DNA from: CAMDMI01 sp044379485
Lineage (GTDB): Bacteria; Bacteroidota; Bacteroidia; Cytophagales; Flexibacteraceae
Length of the DNA stretch: 64,000 nucleotides
NCBI GenBank assembly: GCA_044379485.1
Contig: JBIPOE010000003.1
Location: forward strand, 1-64,000
Reading direction: 5' to 3'
Shown: positions 1 through 7,502 of the stretch, in pieces
Position numbering within the stretch: the first letter of the stretch is position 1
How the letters are laid out: every line of letters begins with the position of its first letter
Made by a program: the position numbers and the translations under genes
The notes under the pieces: model-generated
Told to the model about the DNA's origin: nothing
Seen by the model: only the letters and a program-made list of their open reading frames with translations
Database searches by the model: none

Positions 1-1
1 A

Positions 2-334
2 GCTCCTATCCACCTTGTATGTCTGGTTTTTGCAGGTTTGGCTGCAACTATAATTATGGGGAATGTATCGGGTAATCCTGCTGTTGGGCCGGCTAGAAAA
101 TCTTTTAGTATTTGGTTGACCCTTCATGGTTTATGGATTCTGGCATTTGCAGGTTTTCAATTTCCTGTTTTAGGACTTGGCGCTGCGGTTATTCAATGGG
201 GTGCCTCAGTTTACTGTATTCAGAAGTTTTACAATGTGGATCCAAAGGCTGGTTACAAGGTAACACCATTTTTTTTACTTACCAGCTATTGGATGCTGGT
301 AAATGGTGGGATACTTTCCATGAATAATTATTGA
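2..334 (+). CDS. TspO/MBR family membrane protein (5' end outside window)
   Basis: The reading frame is open to the left edge, so only the last 110 residues are visible and the true start lies upstream. The visible part is very hydrophobic, with about four membrane segments. The pattern LHGLWILAFAGFQFP, then a K..YNVDPKAGY stretch, then a P-F-x-L-x-x-YWMLVNGGI-x-x-x-N end matches the C-terminal half of TspO/peripheral benzodiazepine receptor proteins (W..LFF..Q.P, AG....P, LN..I..LN). TspO proteins are outer- or inner-membrane tryptophan-rich proteins that bind porphyrins and sterols. The asparagine near the C-terminus is kept. Function in this organism is inferred from family only. The gene ends about 13 bases before the convergent membrane-protein gene. 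Confidence 0.6.
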   Translation, partial: APIHLVCLVFAGLAATIIMGNVSGNPAVGPARKSFSIWLTLHGLWILAFAGFQFPVLGLGAAVIQWGASVYCIQKFYNVDPKAGYKVTPFFLLTSYWMLVNGGILSMNNY

Positions 335-347
335 TTGAATCTAAAAA

Positions 348-788
348 TCAATTAATTACCGTGTGAACTAACCAGATTACACTGGATAAAACAAAGGCCC
401 AAAATATACCTCCTACCAACATAAAGCGAAATATCCGCTCTTTGCTTTCACCGAAAGAAACAGCTAAGAGAGTACCTACAATTGGACTAAAAATAATGGG
501 CGTAAAAAACGCAAGTCCTTTAATCCCATATTTCAACCAAAATTTTACGATTTTCCTGTTTCTGGGAGAAAATAGCTTTCTATCATGTCTGAAAGTGGCA
601 AACCACCAATCTCTGGCAACTGTTCCGCCAAATGTAAAAAGCAAAACAGAGGACATCATGCCTAAAGTAGTTAGCACCGCTGTTTCTACAATTGAAAGTC
701 CGGCATAAATACCTGTAACAGGCCCAATCACAAATTTGAGCATGCTCATCAGGAAAACCGTACAATACTTAAAGATCCTTTCGCCCAT
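348..788 (-). CDS. Small multi-pass membrane protein of unknown function
   Basis: A 146-residue protein with ATG start and about four hydrophobic segments (roughly residues 10-30, 35-57, 88-110 and 121-144). A basic, aromatic stretch (RDWWFATFRHDRKLFSPRNR) separates segments two and three and probably faces the cytoplasm. A glycine/proline-rich segment (LAFFTPIIFSPIVG) recalls small DedA-like or small-multidrug-export-like proteins, but I cannot assign it to a family with confidence. It is convergent with the TspO-like gene and divergent from the outer-membrane-like gene that follows. Codon use looks like that of its neighbours. Confidence 0.55.
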   Translation of the reverse strand: MGERIFKYCTVFLMSMLKFVIGPVTGIYAGLSIVETAVLTTLGMMSSVLLFTFGGTVARDWWFATFRHDRKLFSPRNRKIVKFWLKYGIKGLAFFTPIIFSPIVGTLLAVSFGESKERIFRFMLVGGIFWAFVLSSVIWLVHTVIN

Positions 789-874
789 TCAATTTACATG
801 GATTGGGATTCAAGTTTCAATTTCTTTTTCAAATTGGCCAGAAAACATTGCAATTTGCCTAATCTTTATTTAAA

Positions 875-2881
875 GTGCCTGGCATAAAAATCGAAAAAAT
901 ATTGAATATCAAGCCCTTACAGTGTAGTTGGCTGACACTCATTTTTTTGTTTTTTTTAAATACCTGTCTAATCGCTCAACCTAACATTGACTCCTCAGCA
1001 CTCAAAACAGAATCTCTCCGGCTTGGAATCAATACTTTTTCACTTGGTTCTGTTGGAGATTGGCGACACGACCTGCACAGAAAACAAAAGATAATTGTCC
1101 AATCCGGCCAATATAGTATTTACAACAAAGCCTTACCTTCTAATAGATTCATTGTCAATAATCTTTGGACTAATGTTGGCCATAATTGGCGTATTTCCAG
1201 AAATTGGGTTTTGGAAAATGAAGCCTGGCAATATTCCTATTTTGCAAACAGTACGCGTTTGGCCCAGGCTCTTTCCAAAATCAGATTTATTGCCTGGGAG
1301 CAAAATCAGTCAGGTTTGGTTTTTAGCGGTGGTGCTGGTTTGGTAAATGATAAAAGATTAAACAACAACAATTCAGGCCAAAAACTTGTAGCCTCAACTG
1401 AATATTATACCCAAATTATTGATTCGTCCTTTTTGTTCCGTATGGTGGGAGAAGTTTCCAATACCAACATAAGTCCGCGGAAGAACAATAGAATTACAGG
1501 GCTTGCAAATGTTTCAAAAGAGTTCTCATCGGCTGGATTGTTATCAGCTGAGGTCGGATATCTTAAAAGCAGAGTGGAAGATTATTTAGGCAATGATATT
1601 CAATCCATTATAAGCGATACTTTATATGGAAAGATTCGGCTGCGGTATGAATTTGCAAAAAATATGGTTTTCAATTCTGAGAATCAAATTATAGAACCTA
1701 ACCGGTCTTTTTTTTACAGAAATGTGGAATCAAAAACCGAGACAAGAAATGTTTTGTACTTTCAAAACGAGTATCAAAGCCAAAACACAATTTCACTGAA
1801 TGGCAAAAAACTAAAAGTCAATTTATTATTTGAACTGAAGCAAAGAAACCGCGTTTATGATGTGATAAACAGAAGCGACAGATCATCACCAAATTTTGCC
1901 CAGGATTTAATTACTTACAGGCAACGATTAGAGGACGAAAAGATTAAAGATATTCAGGAACAGAGCATTACCTATTCAGGAGATGGAAAATGGAAAATAT
2001 CCAAAAACCATTTATTAAAGATGAATTATGTTGCCCAATTGCTGCGGGTCGATACCAGATCAGAACTTAATAATCAGGATAGAGATGAAATTTTGTATGC
2101 CAATGAATTAAGCCATGAGTGGAATTTAATACCTGGATTTAAGCTTATTAATAAGTTTTCGGCTAGCCTTCGGCATTTGATTTTTATTGAGGCCAGCCAA
2201 AGCTCAGAAAATTTCAAAGACAGAATCTTACGCTGGGAGCCAGGGTTTCGAATGTCCAAAGGTCGCTTAAACTGGACAGGGCAGTTGGGCGTTTGGGCCA
2301 CATATCAGGTTCGTGATTTTGAATCACAACAGGATAAAAACCGGTCTAACCGGGTTTTGATAATGGCGCATCAGGCAGATTTTAAAATCAATTCAAAATT
2401 CAAACTTTTGGCCGATTTATTTCGAAGAGAAAGCCGGCTTAGCCAATTAAACTGGGAAGGATTTTCCGAAAGTCCAATCGATACAGTAACCATCTATGAT
2501 CTTTCGCTTAAAACACAATATGCACATATTCAAGTAGATAATAAAGAATTGGCATTTCAATTGGGCTACCGTGCCTATTGGCAAATCCGAAAAAACAAGG
2601 CTAGTCTTGCTGATCCAGCCTTAGGGGCAAGGTTGATTTATCTTCAATCCCATATTGTTCAACAAGGCCCTCAGGTTCGATTCCTTTGGAGCAAAAGCGA
2701 CAGATTCAGGTTTATGGCTGAATTTTGGCTTCAAATTGCATCCCAGTATTTCAAGTATAAAACCTCAGACGACCTTTACCTGGGCAACAGTTTTACAAAA
2801 GAGCAGTTAAATTTAAGGGACAATCGTTTTCAACCATATTTTACAATTCAGGGCCTTTGGTATTTGAGAAAACGCAGCTAA
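875..2881 (+). CDS. Secreted outer-membrane-barrel-like protein, hypothetical
   Basis: The 668-residue product starts at GTG 875. An in-frame stop at 860-862 leaves almost no room for an earlier start. Residues about 18-35 form a signal peptide (WLTLIFLFFLNTCLIAQ) with probable cleavage after the AQ. The mature part is rich in alternating hydrophobic and polar residues and in aromatics (W, Y, F), with no soluble enzymatic motif. It ends with an aromatic residue-containing strand (FTIQGLWYLRKRS), which resembles an outer-membrane beta-barrel but lacks the usual terminal Phe. There is no T9SS sorting domain. It precedes a T9SS protein gene in the same direction with a gap of 120 bases. The role is unknown; barrel topology is an inference from composition. 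Confidence 0.6.
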   Translation: MPGIKIEKILNIKPLQCSWLTLIFLFFLNTCLIAQPNIDSSALKTESLRLGINTFSLGSVGDWRHDLHRKQKIIVQSGQYSIYNKALPSNRFIVNNLWTNVGHNWRISRNWVLENEAWQYSYFANSTRLAQALSKIRFIAWEQNQSGLVFSGGAGLVNDKRLNNNNSGQKLVASTEYYTQIIDSSFLFRMVGEVSNTNISPRKNNRITGLANVSKEFSSAGLLSAEVGYLKSRVEDYLGNDIQSIISDTLYGKIRLRYEFAKNMVFNSENQIIEPNRSFFYRNVESKTETRNVLYFQNEYQSQNTISLNGKKLKVNLLFELKQRNRVYDVINRSDRSSPNFAQDLITYRQRLEDEKIKDIQEQSITYSGDGKWKISKNHLLKMNYVAQLLRVDTRSELNNQDRDEILYANELSHEWNLIPGFKLINKFSASLRHLIFIEASQSSENFKDRILRWEPGFRMSKGRLNWTGQLGVWATYQVRDFESQQDKNRSNRVLIMAHQADFKINSKFKLLADLFRRESRLSQLNWEGFSESPIDTVTIYDLSLKTQYAHIQVDNKELAFQLGYRAYWQIRKNKASLADPALGARLIYLQSHIVQQGPQVRFLWSKSDRFRFMAEFWLQIASQYFKYKTSDDLYLGNSFTKEQLNLRDNRFQPYFTIQGLWYLRKRS

Positions 2882-3001
2882 TACTTGCTTCAAAGGGACT
2901 TTCAAAATGATCCAATTATTGGCCAAAGGGAATTATACCAAATCGAAATCTTTTGGATAATCTATTTTTACCTTTTCAAATTGAAACAACCGAAAGCTTA
3001 C

Positions 3002-4561
3002 ATGAAACTTTATTTACCAGTTCTCTTTTTTATCCTGTTTATACAATTTAAAGGTAATTCTCAGATTTGGAATATCAACATGCTTGCTGATTCTATTTCT
3101 GTGACCGGTGTTTACACAGATAACAGGTCAATTATTTTTAGTAATAAATATACCCAATATGATGCCCGATATTTGAAATATGGTTTGCATTTCCGCAACA
3201 ACCTGGTAAACGAAATGGACAACCTTGTTTCAATTAATAACCTCAATGGCAGCCCAACGATTGGGGCCTGGGGTCAAGGAACGGAGGTGATTTACAAAAA
3301 TAGGTTTCTTTCCGATGGAGGTCAATCTGTTCCACATCTGGTCGTACAAAATGGCGGTAAAATACGGTTTGCAGCCTCAGCCCTGATTGATTTGGTTTTA
3401 CCTGGTTCTTTTTTTACCCGTCAGTTCTGGTGCCTTGGGGATGGAACTGGCATCATAGAATTGGATCCTGGTTTTATAGCAGACCGAACCAGAGGCGGAT
3501 TGGCCGATTCAGGATTTGGTTCTATTCGTTTGAATAATGTTATTTTCAGAACGCATGAATCACAGGGGCTTCCAATCGGATACAGGCCAAATCCATCTTT
3601 AATCAATTCGCATTTTGTATTTGAGGGCAATCATGGTTCCATCTGGCAGGTGCAGACCAATGACCAGGAATTTAAGGGTGGCCTTTGGATTAGAAAAAAT
3701 ATGACCGTAGATGCCGATCGAAATGTAAACGTTTCAGGGGTGAAATCTATTTGGCCGGACTATGTCAATTTTGGGGGTGTTTTTCTTGAAGACACTTCCT
3801 TGATTTTAACAAAAAAAGGATCCGGAACTTTTACCCTTTCCGGGGAACATGGATATGCCAATAAATCGAAATTCATAGTTGAGAATGGTGCTGTGGAGTT
3901 TAAAACAGATCCATTTAATGAATCAGATTCAGCTTTTTATATTTCCAGAGGTAGAAAGCATGGTCAAAACTTAGGTATTGAACTTGAGGGCGTTTCTAAA
4001 CTGGTATCCAAAGCCAATACGGTTCGATTACGTGCAATCAATTGTATTTCCCCATATTCAGAAATTCAAATTTGGCATGGAAGCACGCTAAAGGCGAAAT
4101 CGGCACAAATAAGCGGTCAGTTTTCTTTTAAATTTCCTGAAGGTATTTTAGTGAGTGCTGGAGATAGTTTTGAGATAATGAAATTTAACGACCGAAGTGG
4201 AAGTTTTGCCTATCTGGATTTGCCTACTTTTAACGATGCGATTTCATGGGATACCAATGGGTTTTACACGAGGGGCGTTTTAAAAATTGCTACAGGTTCC
4301 GTTGTAACTACAAGTACATCAAACGCTTCAGCAAATGAGATGTTTAGGATTTTTCCAAATCCTTTTACTCAAATCATTCAAATTGTTGGATCAGGCATTC
4401 AGGAGTTTAAATTGTTTGACACAAAAGGAAAAAGGGTTTATTCTCAAAATGATTTTTTCGAAAACGGTATTAAAATAAGTGGATTGCAGCCTGGATTTTT
4501 TTTCTATCAAATCAAAAAAGAGGGTGGAAAAATATTGACTGGAAAATTGATAAAGCAATAA
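3002..4561 (+). CDS. T9SS type A sorting domain protein, hypothetical
   Basis: I place the start at ATG 3002, giving a 519-residue product whose first 20 residues are a typical signal peptide (MKLYLPVLFFILFIQF). A TTG at 2885 in the same frame would add 39 residues in front of this signal and is unlikely. The middle is a beta-rich region with repeated strands, compatible with a surface beta-helix or autotransporter-like passenger. The last 75 residues (from FRIFPNPF to the terminal KLIKQ) form a T9SS type A C-terminal domain: the F-P-N-P motif, a KLFDTKGK..Y strand and an ISGLQPGFFFYQI strand. It should therefore cross the outer membrane by the PorSS/T9SS and be released or anchored. Substrate or function is not apparent. 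Confidence 0.8.
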   Translation: MKLYLPVLFFILFIQFKGNSQIWNINMLADSISVTGVYTDNRSIIFSNKYTQYDARYLKYGLHFRNNLVNEMDNLVSINNLNGSPTIGAWGQGTEVIYKNRFLSDGGQSVPHLVVQNGGKIRFAASALIDLVLPGSFFTRQFWCLGDGTGIIELDPGFIADRTRGGLADSGFGSIRLNNVIFRTHESQGLPIGYRPNPSLINSHFVFEGNHGSIWQVQTNDQEFKGGLWIRKNMTVDADRNVNVSGVKSIWPDYVNFGGVFLEDTSLILTKKGSGTFTLSGEHGYANKSKFIVENGAVEFKTDPFNESDSAFYISRGRKHGQNLGIELEGVSKLVSKANTVRLRAINCISPYSEIQIWHGSTLKAKSAQISGQFSFKFPEGILVSAGDSFEIMKFNDRSGSFAYLDLPTFNDAISWDTNGFYTRGVLKIATGSVVTTSTSNASANEMFRIFPNPFTQIIQIVGSGIQEFKLFDTKGKRVYSQNDFFENGIKISGLQPGFFFYQIKKEGGKILTGKLIKQ

Positions 4562-4726
4562 TCAAAGACCAAAATTTTTGAGATTTGTATCCAAACTCCA
4601 ATAGAAAGCAGGATTTGGTCAATGTTTGAATCTGCTTTATTATTAATTGCAAAATAAAAATTACTTTGCAGAAGAAATTAAATCCTGGTTTCAATTTTCA
4701 ATCAACAAAAAAAATATTCCAGCCCT

Positions 4727-5179
4727 ATGAAAATCCAGTTTTATATCATCGCCTTTCTTTTTTTATCTATTGCTGTTACATTAAGCAGCTGCAAAAAATT
4801 CGATTTTGACCGCCATCATGAGGAGGAAAGTTTGCAGATTTCGAATGATAGCAAGGAGATTAAAGTAAACGAATCATTGACTTATGTACTTCCGGAAGGT
4901 TTTAACAAAGAAACTCCTGTAATCTCAACACAGGCCAAAAACTTTGGCAACAGTACTCTAACACAAGATGCCTCAACGGGAAACTGGACATATTCATATA
5001 CGCCAGTTGAAGGCTTTATCGGTTCAGATCAGGTAAAGATTGATTCTGAAAATGAAAGCGAAGAACATGAAAGAGGACCACGAAAAAAACATGGAAAATG
5101 TGGTGACCACCAGAACGAAGGAGCCCATTTAAGATTGGTTCTGGACATTTCAGTAGTGGGTGAGCCTGCGAATAAATAG
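4727..5179 (+). CDS. Small lipoprotein with cadherin-like repeat strand
   Basis: The 150-residue product starts with a hydrophobic signal and a lipobox (TLSSC, Cys22), so it should be lipid-anchored in the envelope. Residues about 85-107 contain the pattern NWTYSYTPVEGFIGSDQVKI, typical of the last strands of bacterial cadherin-like/Ig-like (Big_9 type) domains found in surface proteins. The C-terminal third is unusually charged and rich in His, Glu and Lys (for example ESEEHERGPRKKHGKCGDH), which could bind metal, but that is speculation. A strong stem-loop terminator follows. The gene stands alone between the T9SS gene and the convergent galK. Confidence 0.65.
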   Translation: MKIQFYIIAFLFLSIAVTLSSCKKFDFDRHHEEESLQISNDSKEIKVNESLTYVLPEGFNKETPVISTQAKNFGNSTLTQDASTGNWTYSYTPVEGFIGSDQVKIDSENESEEHERGPRKKHGKCGDHQNEGAHLRLVLDISVVGEPANK

Positions 5180-5194
5180 GACAAGATTTAAAGT

Positions 5195-5222
5195 AAAAAG
5201 CCATGAATTTCAGGGCTTTTTT
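5195..5222 (+). terminator. Rho-independent terminator after the lipoprotein gene
   Basis: AAAAAGCC at 5195-5202 pairs with GGCTTTTT from 5214, leaving an 11-base loop, and the stem runs into a T-rich tract. It lies 16 bases after the lipoprotein stop codon. Because it is A-rich on the left side, it may also act on galK transcripts arriving from the opposite strand. Confidence 0.7.
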
Positions 5223-5246
5223 GTTTTATTACGAAAAGTATTAAAC

Positions 5247-6401
5247 TCAAATTTGATGAACGCCTTCTCCAAGCCGGCTCACATAAAAATCTGCGTTTAA
5301 GCCTGTTTTTTCTTTGTATTGAATTCCAACCGTATTTTCAAAATCCTGAATACCAGTAGTTTTTACGATCGAAATGGCACAACCGCCAAATCCAGCACCA
5401 GTCATTCTTGAACCCAAACAAGCGGGGTGTGCATCGGCGACTTCGGTAATAGAATCCAGTTCTTTGCCCGTTACTTCATAATCTTCTTTTAAAGATTTGT
5501 GCGAGGCCTTCAGGAGTTCACCAAATGCTGTTAGGTTTCCCATTTTCAATACTTCCATCGCCTTAATAACCCTTTGGTTTTCAGACACAACGTGTCTTGA
5601 TCTTGCTTTAAGAATCGGATCGGCTAACTTATTTTCAACTTGTTCTAAGGTCGCAGAGCACAAATCTGTAATGGGGCCATCTTCTCTCAAAATTTCAAGA
5701 GATTTTTCACATTCCGCTCTTCGCTCATTGTATTTACTTTCCGCCAGTTCACGCCTTTTGTTGGTATTCATAATTACCAGACTATAATCACCCAAATCCA
5801 AAGGTGCATATTGATATTCAATCGTTTGGCAGTTTAAAAGAATCGCATTGTTCTCTTTTCCTAATGAAACAGAAAACTGGTCCATGATCCCACAATTGAC
5901 ACCAATAAATTGATTTTCAACTTTTTGAGCAAATTTAGCCAGCCATACTTTATCAATATGGGCTTCACCGGCTTCACTTAAAAACATAAACCCTGTTAAC
6001 ACTTCAATGGCTGCAGAGGAAGAAAGGCCTGCACCGTCGGGTAGGTTTCCCCAAAAAAGAATATCTGCTCCCAAGATTGATTTGCCTTCCGCTTGCAACA
6101 TAGAAACCACACCAGCCGGATAGTTTGACCAGTTTCGAACAGGATCATATTTGATCTGATTGGCCAAATCTATTTCAAAAGTACCTGGATGATTCACTGA
6201 AGAAAACCGGACTTTTCCATCTGTCCTTTTTCTGGTAGCGGCCATTATGCCCAAAGTCAATGCCCCCGGAAAAACAAAACCGCCGTTATAATCGATGTGT
6301 TCCCCAATTAAATTGACCCTGCCTGGTGAAAAATAAAAGTTTAAATCACCTTCTTTGCCGTATAGTTCTTCGAATTTATGTTGAATTTCTGTTTTGGTCA
6401 T
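5247..6401 (-). CDS. galK: Galactokinase
   Basis: Phosphorylates alpha-D-galactose at C1 using ATP, the first committed step of the Leloir pathway, in the cytoplasm. All three GHMP-kinase signatures are present: GRVNLIGEHIDYNGG near residue 28-41 (galactokinase signature), the ATP loop LPDGAGLSSSAAIEV, and the C-terminal GSRMTGAGFGG. Length, 384 residues, is normal for the family. I choose ATG at 6401 rather than the ATG at 6449 because the family normally begins shortly before the EELYG.. segment, and the 16 extra residues (MIIISVKAYCKLKKTQ) do not fit. galE lies about 20 kb away on the same strand, so both Leloir enzymes are encoded but not in one operon. Confidence 0.95.
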   Translation of the reverse strand: MTKTEIQHKFEELYGKEGDLNFYFSPGRVNLIGEHIDYNGGFVFPGALTLGIMAATRKRTDGKVRFSSVNHPGTFEIDLANQIKYDPVRNWSNYPAGVVSMLQAEGKSILGADILFWGNLPDGAGLSSSAAIEVLTGFMFLSEAGEAHIDKVWLAKFAQKVENQFIGVNCGIMDQFSVSLGKENNAILLNCQTIEYQYAPLDLGDYSLVIMNTNKRRELAESKYNERRAECEKSLEILREDGPITDLCSATLEQVENKLADPILKARSRHVVSENQRVIKAMEVLKMGNLTAFGELLKASHKSLKEDYEVTGKELDSITEVADAHPACLGSRMTGAGFGGCAISIVKTTGIQDFENTVGIQYKEKTGLNADFYVSRLGEGVHQI

Positions 6402-6548
6402 TTGTGTTTTTTTCAGCTTGCAATATGCTTTGACAGAAATAATAATCAATCACTGGTCTATAAATCTGGTAGAATTTTTTTAATCCCTCATTCGACCTGG
6501 CATTTTATCATTGCATTTATTTCAAATTTTATTTCTCCAATAAATTAA

Positions 6549-7502
6549 TTGAATTCCAAAGCTGATATACCTCAAAATTGGAAAGGTAGAATTTCTGCTT
6601 TTCAACAATATCTGAAGCTTGAAAAGTTTGCTTCAAAAAATACCCAGGAGGCTTACCAACATGATATTTTATTGTTGGTCAATTATTTAGAAACGAATAA
6701 AGAAAATTCAGGGCCCTTGGCAGTCACCAAAAGGCAGATTGAAAACTTCTTAAAATCAGTGACAGAGGCAGGAATTGCAGCCCACAGCCAGGCCAGGATC
6801 ATTTCAGGAATAAAGGCTTTTTTTCAATTTCTGGTTTATGAGGAAGAAATGAAATCCAGTCCGGCTGATATGATTCAGGCACCGGTTCTTCAAAGAAAGC
6901 TACCTTCATTTTTGGAGGTGCATGAAATAGAAAAGATACTGGAAGTGGCAGAATTTGGCGATAATGCCTTGCGGGACAAAATGATCATAGAACTCCTATA
7001 TGGTTGTGGGCTAAGGGTTTCCGAACTAAGCAGTTTGCTTATATCACAGTTGTACATTGAGGCTGGGTTTATTAGGGTTATTGGGAAAACGGACAAAGAG
7101 AGATTGGTTCCAATTGGGGAAGAAGCAGCAAATGCGATTAGAAATTATCAATCTGAAATCCGAAATCACATGAAAATCCACAAAGATTGTAGCGATGTGC
7201 TGCTCTTAAATCCACGAGGAAAAAATCTGAGTCGGGTTTCTATTTTCAATATCGTCGTAAGACTTGGCCAAATGGCTGGCATTCAAAAGAAAATAAGTCC
7301 GCATACTTTCCGCCATTCCTTTGCTACACATTTGTTGGAAGGTGGTGCAGATCTAAGAATGATCCAGGAAATGCTTGGTCATGAATCTATTACCACAACA
7401 GAAATTTACACGCACCTGGACATGGCCTACCTGCAACAAGTGATTAAAGAATTCCACCCTAGGGCAAAAACCAATCTGAATTCCAGCAAGGAAGGCGTTT
7501 AA
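6549..7502 (+). CDS. xerD: Site-specific tyrosine recombinase XerD-like
   Basis: Resolves chromosome dimers at dif with a XerC-type partner. The 317-residue protein has a SAM-like core-binding N-terminal domain (about 15-100) and a phage-integrase catalytic domain (about 115-300). The catalytic set is complete: Arg156 (GCGLRVSEL), Lys180 (IGKTDKERLVPIG), His252 and Arg255 (HTFRHSFATHLLEGGADLR), His278 (LGHESITTT), and nucleophile Tyr287 (IYTHL). Start is TTG 6549; no ATG is available until residue 101. The stop codon directly abuts the stop of the convergent carboxypeptidase gene, with no base between. There are no attachment sites or cargo nearby, so I read it as the housekeeping recombinase rather than an integrase of a mobile element. 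Confidence 0.9.
   Translation: MNSKADIPQNWKGRISAFQQYLKLEKFASKNTQEAYQHDILLLVNYLETNKENSGPLAVTKRQIENFLKSVTEAGIAAHSQARIISGIKAFFQFLVYEEEMKSSPADMIQAPVLQRKLPSFLEVHEIEKILEVAEFGDNALRDKMIIELLYGCGLRVSELSSLLISQLYIEAGFIRVIGKTDKERLVPIGEEAANAIRNYQSEIRNHMKIHKDCSDVLLLNPRGKNLSRVSIFNIVVRLGQMAGIQKKISPHTFRHSFATHLLEGGADLRMIQEMLGHESITTTEIYTHLDMAYLQQVIKEFHPRAKTNLNSSKEGV

Noticed and set aside
2885..3001. TTG-start N-terminal extension of the T9SS gene at 3002
   Set aside because: It would put 39 residues in front of a complete signal peptide at ATG 3002.
6549..7502. xerD as the integrase of a mobile element
   Set aside because: No attachment repeats, no tRNA, and no mobile cargo on either side; the sequence fits the housekeeping recombinase.
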